From contig NC_083604.1 in NCBI RefSeq assembly GCF_029168945.1, positions 12,330,812-12,394,811 on the forward strand: 64,000 nt of DNA, in the 5' to 3' direction. Below are positions 23,757 through 35,165 of this stretch, in pieces (the first letter of the stretch is position 1; each line of letters opens with the position of its first letter). The notes under the pieces are model-generated. The model was given only the letters and a program-made list of their open reading frames with translations, was not told where the DNA came from and did no database searches. This DNA comes from Cannabis sativa. Lineage: Eukaryota; Streptophyta; Magnoliopsida; Rosales; Cannabaceae. The translations under genes were made by a program, and so were the position numbers.

Positions 23757-25637
23757 TGTTGGGTTTTATGCCCTAAATAAAACTCATTTCAATATAATCA
23801 GATTTACTTATTAATACATTTAATGTTGCATGGTTCACATGATTTATTTCATGATTATATATATATATAATGTATGAATTCATCTGAAACCCTTTTCACA
23901 TACTTGATCCTGTTTATTCTGCGGTCAACACATTGGAAAGTAAACATGACTATGTGAATAAAGTTTCCTAGATTTATCAGACATAGGGTTTTACTGATAT
24001 GATAATCTACAACAGAGTTTACTTGCATTTGGAGAAGTGCTATGTTCTTTCCAGAGCATTGGTTAAAGTAAAGCTCAGGTTGGATGCATGGAGTATGCAT
24101 TGGAAGGGACCAATATTGAACTTTGACTTAGATTTATTAAACTTACCGTAATATCTATTCTAGTCAATATTGCCTAGTTGATCCTAGATCAAATGTTCTT
24201 AATCCTGTTATGATTAGGCTCAATCTTGAAAGGCTATTCGTGTTCTTTGATTTGTTAGTTAAGCCTACTTTTAGGTGAGGGTGATACGTACATTTTGAGA
24301 ACACGGTAGTGCAATTGAGTGGGAGCTAGCATAAACGTGGAATCTATAGCTTCTATCTGACGAATAGTAAGCAAAGGATGATCTCCTTCGAGCTTGACCA
24401 AACGAACATAAATGGTGGAGTACTCATTTCACATAAGCTGAAATATCATTTATAAGGGGTCAAGTGTTTTAAGGATAAAATACATAGTAGGGTGTTACGG
24501 TAATCTAATCCCTTTACAGTGTAGATCATTCATATAGAGGATCATTGATCAAATTAGGATTATAACAATGGATAACTAATGATGCGTCTATATGGTGGAA
24601 CATATAGAGCATTCTATATACTGAGAGTGCAATTCTAAGTTCTATGCGTGGATTCAACGAAGAATTAATAAGTTAGTAAATTTTAGTAATAAATTCTTGA
24701 TCTACTTATTGGAAGCTCGGTTATATAGACCCATGGTCCCCGCACTAGTTGAGATAATATTGCTTGTAAGACTCATGTAATTGGTTTTGATTAATCAATT
24801 ATAATTCTCAAATTAGACTATGTCTAATTGTGAATTTTTTCACTAAGTAAGGGCAAAATTGTAAAGAAAGAGTTTTAGGGGTATATTTCTTAATTATGAT
24901 ACTTTGTATGGTTCAATTAATAAATATGATAAATGACAATATTATTTAATAATTATTTATAGTTATTAAATAGTTAGAATTGGCATTTAAATGGTTGAAT
25001 TAGAAAATTAGCGTTTTTGAGAAAATCAGATGCAGAAAAGGTAAAACTGCAAAATTGCAAAAAGTGAGGCCCAAATCCACTAAGCATGGCCGGCCACTTT
25101 TGTAGGCAATTTAAACTGATATTTTCATTATTTTAATGCCAAATAATTCAAACCTAACCCTAGTGGAATGCTATAAATAGATAGTGAAGGCTTTAAGAAA
25201 ATTACACTTTTCTTGTGACACTTGTGATTCAGAAAAACCTGAGCCTTCTCTCTCCTTATCTGGCCGACCACTCCCTCTCTCTTTCTTCCCTCTTAAATTT
25301 CAAAATTCTTAGTGTATGAGTAGTGCCCACACACAGCAAGTGATACCTCAACCATAGTGAGGAAGATCGTGAAGAAAGACTTTCAGCAAGAAGGAGTTTC
25401 AGCATCAAAGATTCAGAGAAAGAGATCCAGGTTCAGATATTGATAATGCTCTGCTACAGAAAGAAATCAAGGGCTAGATATTTGAACGGAAGGAGTCATT
25501 TAATTCCACTGCACCCAATGTAAGGTTTCTTAAAATTTATACGTGTTTATTTCATCGTTTTAGAAAGTTCATATTTAGGGTGTTAATCAACATACTTGTG
25601 AGTAGATCTAAGATCCTGGTAAAATAAATTTCCAACA
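23757..25637 (+). mobile_element. Solo LTR, Copia family B, copy 1
   Basis: The 1881-bp unit starts TGTTGGGTTT and ends TTTCCAACA. It is flanked by GTCAC at 23752-23756 and 25638-25642. No internal region is present. It sits just downstream of the gypsy C primer site. Confidence 0.95.
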
Positions 25638-25879
25638 GTCACGACATGTACAATCATCATCAGCAGGAAACTCATTTCACGATTTAGTAAGCTTTTATTG
25701 CTTTAGTAGTTTATTTTAATTGTATGATTTAAGAAAAGCTTGTTAGGAAGTATGTTAGTAGCTTGATAGCTAAATAGGCGCATGTTTTAAATTTCCAAAA
25801 TAAGCGACAATTAGTAAGTTATTCTTGATCGCGATTAGACCGGACTAGCTCTTGGTTACGAAGGCTGTTCTAGTAGTGT

Positions 25880-27050
25880 GGACGTCAGGCGAAACACCAG
25901 GAGTCAGGGTAATTCGGTCGGATCTAGAGGCGGTAGGAAGTTTTGATTCCCCCAAACGTATGTGGCTGTGGTAGAGGTCTCACAGGTAGGGCACGTGGTC
26001 AGGGTGATGCTGACCTGCCGCAGGCTTCCCAAGCTGTCCAAGCTGCCCAAGAATGGGAAAATAGGTTTGCATAAATGCAAGCTAGAATTAATGAGCATGA
26101 TGAAGAGATTCAGCGGTTGAGATTGCAGTGTGCTCCTACGATCCCTACTCCAGAAATACCAGTAGCTCCTGCCCCTTCTGTGCAGGCCGAACCTATAACT
26201 GTGGTGAACCAGATGGAACCCCAGTATGAAAGGTTCCGTAAGCAAGCACCTCTAATTTTCCTGGGAGGTCCCGATCTCATGAAAGTCGAGTAGTGGCTAA
26301 CAGTGATTACCAGAATCCTAAACTTTATGGGCATCACCAGCAATGATAGGGTGGCCTGCGCCACCTTCCAAGTTCAAGAAGACGCTCTGGTTTGGTGGGA
26401 CATGGTTTCCATGATTCACGATGTTACCACAATGACTTGGGAGAAATCCAAGAACTGTTCAATGCCAAGTGTTACAACGAGGCACTCAGAAGTGTTAAAA
26501 GAAAAGAATTCACCCAGTTGACTTAGAAGGAGAACATGAGTGTTATTGAATATACGACTCAGTTTGATTGCTTGGCAAGGTTTACCTCGGGAATCGTGCC
26601 AACCGATTTCAGTAAGAAAGAGAAGTACCTGGACAGGTTGAATGCAAAGATCAGACAAGATTTAATAACCACTACTGATGATAGTACCACCTATGCTGAT
26701 ATGGTGGATAAGGCACTACGAGCTGAGGGTGTAGTGGAGTGCACCTTAGAGTCTCGAGGGACTCCGGTTGTTGGCGGGGCTACTACTCCTCCTACATTAG
26801 GCTTTAATAGGTGAGGTAGTGGCTCAGCCACTCATCAGAAAAGAAAGGCACCTACTGCAACCAGTGGCTCAGGTCAGAACAAGAGGTTCCGGGGGAACCA
26901 AGGTCGAGGCAATCATCAGGGTAGCTCTGAAACCCAATACACTTACCCAGAGTGCTCTAGTTGTAAAAAGCACCACCTAGGGGAGTGTAAAAGGTAGGCC
27001 TGTTTTCAGTGCGGTATGCCAGCGCATTACAAAAGGGATTGTCCCCAACT
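25880..27050 (+). pseudogene. gag of gypsy C, with zinc knuckle (broken)
   Basis: Successive open pieces give the plant gypsy gag core. A helix-forming stretch (MQARINEHDEEIQRL, 26075) is followed by RFRKQAPLIFLGGPD, then a stop at 26291-26293 where Q is expected. Next come LNFMGITSNDRVACATFQ and VWWDMVS (26303-26450), a frame change near 26440, then MSVIEYTTQFDCLARF (26536). After another stop at 26812 a CCHC knuckle CFQCGMPAHYKRDC lies at about 27001-27042. Gag would form particles and bind the element RNA. At least four stops or shifts make it non-functional. At least two stops are explained by C-to-T change of a glutamine or arginine codon. Confidence 0.88.
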
Positions 27051-27360
27051 CAAGATTGAAGCACCGAAGACTGCAGCGAAACCCACTCCAGCAAGGGTGT
27101 TCGCGATAACTCAGGCTGATGCAGAAGCCAGCCCTTCAGTGGTAACACGTCAGCTCTCAGTCAACAACTCTTATTTCTCTGTGCTGTTTGAGTCTCGGGC
27201 CACTCATTCCTTTGTGGCAGCCAGAATTTTTAGTAAATTGGATAGACCGCACGATAGTTATGAATCAGGGTTTGGAACCCCTACTACCTGGCGGAGAATT
27301 AGTCATCTCCAAAAGGTGGATTACGTATTTGCCGATCTGAATGGAGGATAGGGAGTTGAG
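27051..27360 (+). pseudogene. Protease region of gypsy C (active site altered)
   Basis: After the zinc knuckle the frame continues RVFAITQADAEASPSVV and then FSVLFESRATHSFVAARI. Retroelement aspartic proteases have D-S/T-G at this place; here it reads E-S-R, so both the catalytic aspartate and the glycine are lost. The following sequence to 27569 stays related (ILGMDFL-like piece near 27405) but is shifted out of frame. The protease would cut the polyprotein. Confidence 0.8.
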
Positions 27361-27569
27361 TGCTGACTTAATAGAAATAAATTTAGCAGATTTTCATATT
27401 ATACTGGGAATGGATTTCTTGTCCAAGTACTCAGCAGTATTGATTGTAAAAGGAAGTTGGTAATCTTCCAGCCAGAAGGCGAAGAACTGTTAGTTTTTGT
27501 AAGATCAGTTTAGGGATCTTGGATCCCAATAATTTCGGCACTAACAGCTAAGGAATTATTAAGATATGG

Positions 27570-28984
27570 GTGTCTAGGGTTTTTGACTGTGGTATTAGGG
27601 ATACCACTCGACCTTACTCTGTTCAGCCAGAGGACATCAAGGTGGTTCGGGAATTTCTAGATGTTTTTCCTGATGAACTTTCGGGTTTACCACCTCAGAG
27701 AGAAATTGATTTTGTTATTGATTTGGCACCTGGAGCAGAACCGGTTTCTAAGGCCCCTTACAGAATGGCTCCAGCAGAACTTAAAGAATTGAAAATTCAA
27801 CTCCAAGGGTTGCTTGAAATAGGGTTTTCTCGGCCTAGTGTGTCACCCTGGGGAGCTCCAGTATTGTTTGTCAAGAAGAAAGATGGGTCATTGCGAATGT
27901 GCATTGACTACCGAGAATTGAATAAGCTAACAATCAAGAATAAGTATCCCTTACCTAGGATCGACGATCTTTTTAATCAACTTGAGGGGAAGACGGTCTT
28001 TTTCAAAGATTGATCTCTGATCGGGCTATCATCAGTTGAGAATCCGAGAGGAGGACATTCCAAAGACAGGTTTCCGCACTAGGTATGGACATTATGAATT
28101 TTTGGTTATGTCTTTTAGACTGACCAGTGCTCCCGCAGCTTTCATGGATCTAATGAATAGAGTACTCAAGGATTTCCTTGATATTTGTGTCATTGTATTT
28201 ATCAACAATATCCTTGTGTACTCTCAATCAGAAGAGGAGCATGAGAAACATCTCCGGATGGTTCTGCAACAGCTTCGAGAACATAAGTTATACGCCAAAT
28301 TCAAGAAGTGCAAATTTTGGCTATCTCAAGTGTCCTTTCTAAGGCATATTATTAGCAAAGATGGGATTAAGGTGGATCCAGGAAAGATAGAATATGTTAG
28401 GGATTGGCCTAGACTGAAAACAATTACAGAAGTTAGAAGCTTCTTGGGTCTGGCTGGATATTATCGTCGGTTTGTAGAAGGGTTCTCTAAAATTTTAATA
28501 CCCTTAACCGAGGTCACTAAAAATAATCAGCATTTTGTGTGGACAGTCAAGTGTGAGGCAAGCTGCCAAGAGCTGAAACAGAGATTAACTACAGCTCCAG
28601 TGTTAGCCTTGCCTTCTGATAAGGAGAAATTCGTGGTGTATTGTGATGCATCCAGACAAGGTCTAGGGTGTGTATTGATGCAGGCCGATCGGGTTATTGC
28701 CTATGCCTCCCGTCAGTTGAAAGATTATGAACAGCGGTACCCGACTCATGATCTAGAACTTGCTACAGTAGTGTTTGCTTTGAAGATATGGCAGCATTAT
28801 CTCTACGGAAAGAGATGTGAAATTTATATTGACCATAAAAGCGTCAAATATTTATTTACTCAGAAAGATTTGAATATGAGGCAGAGGCGTTGGTTAGAGT
28901 TGGTTAAGGATTATGATTGTGAGATACTTTACCATCCTGGGAAGGCAAATGTAGTGGCTGATGCCCTGAGCAGGAAGGGTCTCG
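27570..28984 (+). pseudogene. Reverse transcriptase and RNase H of gypsy C (broken)
   Basis: The first piece (27570-28013) holds [51 protein letters not shown] and [13 protein letters not shown] +1 shift in a T/A run near 27998 and a CGA-to-TGA stop follow. The second piece (28036 on) holds [16 protein letters not shown] and the active-site block, which reads FINNILVY: both aspartates of the YIDD-type motif are N. RNase H follows from about 28630 ([45 protein letters not shown]). A family-B LTR interrupts the frame at 28985. This would copy RNA into DNA; the copy is dead at several levels. Confidence 0.93.
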
Positions 28985-30881
28985 TGTTGGGTTTTATGCC
29001 CTAAATAAAACTCATTTCAATATAATCAGATTTACTTATTAATATAGATCAGAAATAACATTTAATGTTTCATGGTTCACATGATTTATTTCATGATTAT
29101 ATGTACATAATGTATAAATTCATCTGAAACCCTTTTCACATACTTGATCCTGTTTATTGTGCCGTCAACACATTGGAAAGTAAACATGACTATGTGAATA
29201 AAGTTTCCTAGATTTATCAGACATAGGGTTTTACTGATATGATAATCTACAACAGAGTTTACTTGCATTTGGAGAAGTGCTATGTTCTTTCCAGAGCATT
29301 GGTTAAAGTAAAGCTCAGGTTGGATGCATGGAGTATGCATCGGAAGGGACCGATATTGAACTTTGACTTAGATTTATTAAACTTACCGTAATATCTATTC
29401 AAGTCAATATTGCCTAGTTGATCCTAGATCAAATGTTCTTAATCTTGTTATGATTAGGCTCAATCTTGAAAGGCTATTCGTGTTCTTTGATTTGTTAGTT
29501 AAGCCTACTTTTAGGTCAGGGTGATACGTACATTTTGGGAACACGGTAGTGCAATTGAGTGGGAGCGCTAGCATAAACATGGAATCTATAGCTTCTATCT
29601 GGCGAATAGTAAGCAAAGGATGATCTCCTTTGAGCTTGACCAAACGAACATAAATGGTGGAGTACTCATTTCACATAAGCTGAAATATCATTTATACGGG
29701 GTCAAGTGTTTTAAGGATAAAATACATTGTAGGGTGTAACGGTAATTTAATCCCTTTACAGTGTAGATCATTCATATAGAGGATCATTGATCACATTAGG
29801 ATTATAACAATGGATAACTAATGATGTGTCTATATGGTGGAACATATAGAGCATTCTATATAACTGAGAGTGCAATTCTAAGTTCTATGCGTGGATTCAA
29901 CGAAGAATTAATAAGTTAGTGAATTTTAGTGCTAAATTCTTGATCTACTTATTGGAAGCTCGGTTATATAGACCCATGGTCCCCCCACTAGTTGAGATAA
30001 TATTGCTTGTAAGACTCATGTAATTGGTTTTGATTAATCAATTATAATTCTCAAATTAGACTATGTCTATTTGTGAATTTTTCACTAAGTAAGGGCGAAA
30101 TTGTATAGAAAGAGTTTATAGGGGCATATTTGTTAATTATGATACTTTGTATGGTTCAATTAATAAATATGATAAATGACAATATTATTTAATAATTATT
30201 TATAGTTATTAAATAGTTAGAATTGGCATTTAAATGGTTGAATTAGAAAATTGGCATTTTTGAGAAAATCAGATGCAGAAAAGATAAAACTGCAAAATTG
30301 CAAAAAGTGAGGCCCAAATCCACCTTGTAGGGACGGCCACTTTTGTAGGGTTTTTCCCTCTGATATTTTCATTATTTTAATGCCAAATAATTCAAACCTA
30401 ACCCTAGTGGAATGCTATAAATAGATAGTGAAGGCTTCAGGAAATTTACACACTTAAATTTTCTACTTTTTCATTCAGAAAAAACTGAGCCTTCTCTCTC
30501 CCTATCTTTGGCTGACCCTTCTCTTTCTCCTTCCCTCTTCAATTTCGAAAATCTTAGTGTGAGAGTAGTGCCCACACACAGCAAGTGATACCTCAATCAT
30601 AGTGAGGAAGATCGTGAAGAAAGACTTTCAGCAAGAAGGAGTTTCAACATCAAAGATTCAGAGAAAGAGATCCAGGTTCAGATATTGATAATGCTCTGCT
30701 ACAGAAAGGAATCAAGGGCTAGATATCTGAATGGAAGGAGTCATATTATTCCGCTGCAACCAATGTAAGGTTTCCTAAACTTTATATGTGTTTATTTCAT
30801 CGTTTTAGAAAGTTCATATTTAGGGTGTTAATAAACATACTTGTGAGTAGATCTAAGATCCTGGTAAAATAATTTCCAACA
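28985..30881 (+). mobile_element. Solo LTR, Copia family B, copy 2
   Basis: The 1897-bp unit starts TGTTGGG and ends TTTCCAACA. It is flanked by TCTCG at 28980-28984 and 30882-30886. It interrupts pol between RNase H and integrase. It is close to copy 1 along its whole length. Confidence 0.95.
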
Positions 30882-30886
30882 TCTCG

Positions 30887-32440
30887 GGCATGTAACTAGT
30901 ATGGTTCATATTTCACCTCAATTAGTAGAAGACATGGTAAGACTAAGCATCGAGTTTGTTGTAGGAAAACTTCATAACTTGACGTTACAATCTGATCTAT
31001 TAGAACGAATTAAAGCTGCTCAGTTAACTGATCCAGAGTTAGTAAAGATCAGTGAAGAGGTTTCAGCTTGTCAAGCCAGAGATTTTACAGTGTCAGATAG
31101 TGGGATGTTGTTGTTCAAAACCAGGGTTTGTGTTCCTAATAGTGCGGAACTTAAAAAATGAAATTCTCAAAGAGGCTCATACCACTCCATATTCCCTGCA
31201 TCCCGGCACCATCAAGATGTATCAAGATCTTAAACCCTACTTCTGGTGGAGCGGAATGAAGAAGAATGTGGTAGAATTCGTATTGAGATGCCTAACCTGT
31301 TAGCAGATCAAGGTTGAACATCAGAGACCGGTAGGTTTGTTATAGCCTTTAACCCTACCTGAGTGGAAGTGGGAAGATAATCACAATGGACTTTGTGGTT
31401 GGATTACCTAGAACCACGGGTTTATTTGATTCAATTTGAGTTGTGGTAGACCGATTTACGAAGTCTACTCATTTTATACCAGTTAAGATAACCTTTTCAG
31501 TGGATCAGTATGCAGATTTGTACGTTAGGGAGATTGTAAGATTGCATGGTGTACCAAAATCCATAGTTTCGGATAGAGATCCGAAGTTTACCTCTAAATT
31601 CTGGAAAAGTTTGCAATGGGCTATGGGTACCAAATTGAAGTTCAGTATAGCTTTCCATCCTCAGACTGATGGACAGTCCGAAAGGATAATTCAAATAGTA
31701 GAAGATATGTTACGAGCTTGTGTTATGGATTTTGAAGGCTCCTGGAGTAAGTACCTGCCATTGATAGAGTTCTCGTACAATAAAAGTTATTAAAGTACAA
31801 TAGGGATGGCTCCCTATGAACTGTTATATGGTAGAAAGTGTAGATCTCCCATTCACTGGGATGAGACAGGGGAGAGGAAATACTTAGGTCCAGAATCAGT
31901 ACAACGAACCAATGAAGCAATTAAAGCTAGAATGCTTGCCTCTCAGAGCAGGCAAAAGAGTTATGCAGATCCGAAACGCAGAATGTAGAGTTTCAAGTAG
32001 GAGATCATGTGTTCCTATGGGTGTCTTCAATGAAGGGGATCAAACGTTTTGGGAAAAGAGGCAAGTTATGCCCTAGATTTACAGGACCTTTAGAGATTCT
32101 CGAGAAGGTTGGACAAGTGGCATATCGATTAGCTTTGCCTCCAGCACTTTCAGTAGTGCACAACGTATTCCATGTCTCTATGCTAAGGAAGTACGTTTCA
32201 GACCCTGCTCAAGTACTGAGTTATGAAAATTTTAAGCTGCAACCGGATATGTCATATGAAGAACAGCCAGTTCAATTCCTTGATCGAAAGGATAAGGTCC
32301 TTCGAAACAAGACCATAGCTTAGGTCAAAGTACTCTAGAGGAATAGCAAGGTGGAGGAAGCCACTTGGGAGTTAGAATCTGTCATGTGAGCTCAATATCA
32401 AAAGTTGTTCAGGTTAGATTTTGAGGACGAAATCCTTTTA
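30887..32440 (+). pseudogene. Integrase and chromodomain end of gypsy C (broken)
   Basis: Pol resumes in the same frame after the LTR insertion. The zinc-binding H-H-C-C head is visible (HTTPYSLHPGTIKMY ... CLTC, about 31180-31303). It is followed by a stop and shift, then the catalytic core: VVDRFTKSTHFIPV, IVSDRDPKFTSKFW, FHPQTDGQSERI and PLIEFSYNKSY, with a stop at the next residue (31791-31793). MAPYELLYGRKCRSPIHWDE follows. The C-terminal part (32009-32323) has GPLEILEKVGQVAYRLALPP and VFHVSMLRKY. Beyond stops at 32321 and 32336 the chromodomain remnant KVEEATWELES is recognisable at about 32350-32380. Integrase inserts the cDNA; the chromodomain guides it to chromatin. Confidence 0.92.
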
Positions 32441-32453
32441 AGGGGGGATAATT
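32441..32453 (+). other. Polypurine tract of gypsy C
   Basis: AAGGGGGGATAAT lies immediately before the 3' LTR start TGTAAAAACC. Confidence 0.85.
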
Positions 32454-32925
32454 GTAAAAACCGCTTAGCTTTAATTTGGAAATTAGCAGATAATTAGGAC
32501 TTAATTATGAAAATTATTTATTAATATTGAATTATTAATTTATGATGATTTATTTAAATTTGGAATGCATTCTATATGTCATATATAGAATTATATAATT
32601 TTGCATGTTTTGTGCCCAACAACATTAGAACGCAGTGTTTGGCTATTAGAATTACATTTTAGTATTTTAGTATAACGAGGAAATTTAATTAGACATTAGG
32701 AATGTCAAGAATAGTTGAGATTTTAGAGTTGACCAAATTACCCTATGGTGATTTAGTGAATTTTTGGCTTAAATGGGGGCAAAATGGTCTTTTTTCCATT
32801 TGTGTCTTTTGTCTTCTAGTGACTTATATTTGTGCTAAATAATTACATTTTTATTAAGTTTAATATTAGATAAAGCTTTGAGTTTATCTTTTATTTAGAA
32901 AATTAGAAATTAAGACAAAAAGAAG
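32454..32925 (+). repeat. 3' LTR of gypsy C, left piece
   Basis: First 472 bp of the LTR, matching 21727-22180, up to the CACTA insertion after AAG (32923-32925). Confidence 0.93.
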
Positions 32926-32942
32926 CACTACAAGAAAAAGGC
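32926..32942 (+). repeat. CACTA left terminal inverted repeat
   Basis: CACTACAAGAAAA is shared by both ends; the left end has one extra A before GGC. Confidence 0.95.
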
Positions 32943-33310
32943 TTTTTGCCGGCGCATATTCTTGTCGCCGAAAAGTACACCGAATGCGCCCGTAAACTGC
33001 CGGCGCGATTGTGCGCCGCAAAGCTTATCCGGGAAGCGACGGCAGTAAAGGACTTTACCGCGCGTACATTAACTCGCGCTTCGTAAAACGCCCCACGCGA
33101 GGAATAACGCCGCAATAAATAAGCGCCGTGTTAAAAAATACCCTTATCCGCCTTGAACCCGCTATGATTAGGTTTTTGCCGGCGCAATAGTGCGACAGGG
33201 AAGCAACAGCGCCAACGCATTGGCGCCAATAGTTTCGCCTGCAGTATGCATGTATCGCGCCAACTGGCCATTTGTTGGCGCCAATTGTTTGCCACTTTTT
33301 ACCGCGCACT
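32940..33310. repeat. CACTA left subterminal repeat region
   Basis: GC-rich relative to the surroundings. TTTTTGCCGGCGCA, CTGCCGGCGCGATTGTGCGCC, TTTGCCGGCGCAATAG and TTGGCGCCAA occur as short direct and inverted copies. In CACTA elements such regions bind the element's own proteins. Short ORFs here are by-products of base composition. Confidence 0.8.
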
Positions 33311-33539
33311 ACGCGCGCAAAGTATTAAATTTTATTTTTAAAAAAATTAATTAATTATATTTAATTAATTTTAATATTAATTAATTAAATATAATTAATT
33401 ATATTTTTTTAAATAATTATAATATTATATTAACAAAATAAACCAACATAATTTACATTACAAGATAAACCAACATTAATTACTACTAAAATCAGTATAT
33501 AAACAAAATATTAAGTGTTCGAACGGGATAATAAAAAAA

Positions 33540-35060
33540 GTACAGTTCTATAGGCGGTAATGTCGTCATCGTTGTTTCTCCGAGTCTCGGAGGCTGCGAT
33601 GACGATCCAAGACTGGCGGCCACTCGATGATCCAAGCAAAGAGGTGGGCAATGGTGGAAGATCCATGGGAGGCAAGTTGAAACCGGCACGCCCGAGAAAG
33701 ATACTCAAACCGATCTTGGAATCGTCCGAGGTAGTTGTTGTGTCTCATACTGCTGCCTCGTATGTTGAGTTGTCTGCTCCGCTTCCTCCACTTTTTCTCG
33801 TAAAGCCTCGTCTTGTTCCATTGTAACAAATGGCCGGTTGGTGAAGGATGCGTGGCAGTGCTTTCTTTGGCCCCAACTCCCTTCGATGCGGGGAGATGAC
33901 CAAAGCCTCTAAGATGCCGAGATCGTTCCCCGAGTACTTGCGTCATAACCGGTGTAAGTCTCGGGTACTGTGTAGGATCGACAGCAGGCTCTTCGGGCTC
34001 ATCTGCAGTGGGCGCTGGTTGAGTTGCCGCTATTTCAACCATTTGCTCCTAAAATAATTAAACAAGTAAGTTAAATGGTTAATTTTAACACAAAATAAAT
34101 TGAAAGAAATAAATAAAAATTGAATTAAAAGGTAAACTTACGTAAGCATTGCGCGAACTCGTTGCGCCAATCGTTGCCTTTATGGTGAAACTTTTGAAAA
34201 GTTTCCACCGCTTAGGTTAGCGGTTCTCCCGTGTCGGGGTTAGCCTATTTTCAAGAGAAAATATATTAGTACTCGTTATTTTAATAGAAAAAGTTAAATG
34301 AATGATAGTTAAATATAAACTTACCCCTTCGACAACATGTGAAACAATGGGCTTGGAGCCTCCTAAAATTTCATCTTACCCCGACTTTCTTTATTTTTAT
34401 TGCTCTCGCCTGAAATTAATAATTTTTCTAATAATTAATTATTTATTATTGACTATATATACTAATCATTACCAAAATTTAAAATTTTAAAAAATGTACC
34501 TTTTGTTTGTCTGTGCTCCAATAAGCGATGCAGTCACTCCACACCTCTTGAGTTACTCCCTCAGGAGGTGACATGTCGCCCTCTCTCGTCCAAGCTCTTC
34601 AATGTTTTGTATCCACTTCTTGCGTCCGCCTCGGAGTCACGTAAACCCTTTGACATCTCGTACTCACCGTAGTCTACGAATGTAGGGTTATCTCGTGGGA
34701 GGATAAACTTGGTACGCAAAAAGTTACACATTAATACATTAATTACAATTTAATAAGAGTATAGTAATTTAGAAATTAAAAAATTTAGTAAGGCATACCT
34801 CAAGTCTATCCCACGTTGCGTTGATGTCACTTACCGACATCTTCCCATTTGAATTTATTAATGGGGATAGACATCCGAGTCATCCATTTGGCCATATTGT
34901 TGAATTTTTTTCCGTTCTTGCCTACGGGGGTGCCGATCTGCGTGCACCTCAATCGGTAACTTGCGTATTGTGTTTTGGAGAGCTCCTCCTCAACATTCTT
35001 GCCCTTGTATTTACCTCTGACGCCTTTCTTTTTCGAACTGCTGCCACCTGGTGTAGACAT
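33540..35060 (-). pseudogene. Second CACTA gene, Transposase_24 (Ptta/En/Spm) type, probably broken
   Basis: The start is most likely the ATG at 35058-35060, reading MSTPGGSSSKKKGVRGKYK; a longer frame from 35078 lacks this typical opening. Exon 1 holds YRLRCTQIGTPVGKNGKKF and MTRMSIPINKFKWEDV, then a good splice donor (GTAAGTG) at 34834. A second block near 34690-34500 reads EMSKGLRDSEADARSG and, after a frame change, PPEGVTQEVWSDCIAYW, a hallmark of this family. A last part (34042-33566) is rich in P and E (PAPTADEPEEPAVDPTQYPRLTP). The protein is thought to bind subterminal repeats. Frame changes in the middle suggest decay; exon limits are approximate. Confidence 0.65.
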
Positions 35061-35165
35061 ACTACATATACAACACATATTGTTTATTTAAAATAAACTA
35101 ACATATTGCAAACATATTAAAGAACAAGGATTGTAATTTTTATTTTATTTAAAACACTATGTCAA

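Noticed and set aside
23855..24100. 81-codon minus-strand ORF, repeated as 84 codons at 29086-29340
   Set aside because: It looks conserved only because both lie in copies of the same solo LTR, antisense to its transcription.
32903..33309. ORFs at the left end of the CACTA element
   Set aside because: They lie in subterminal repeats, overlap each other and cross the transposon end into the LTR.
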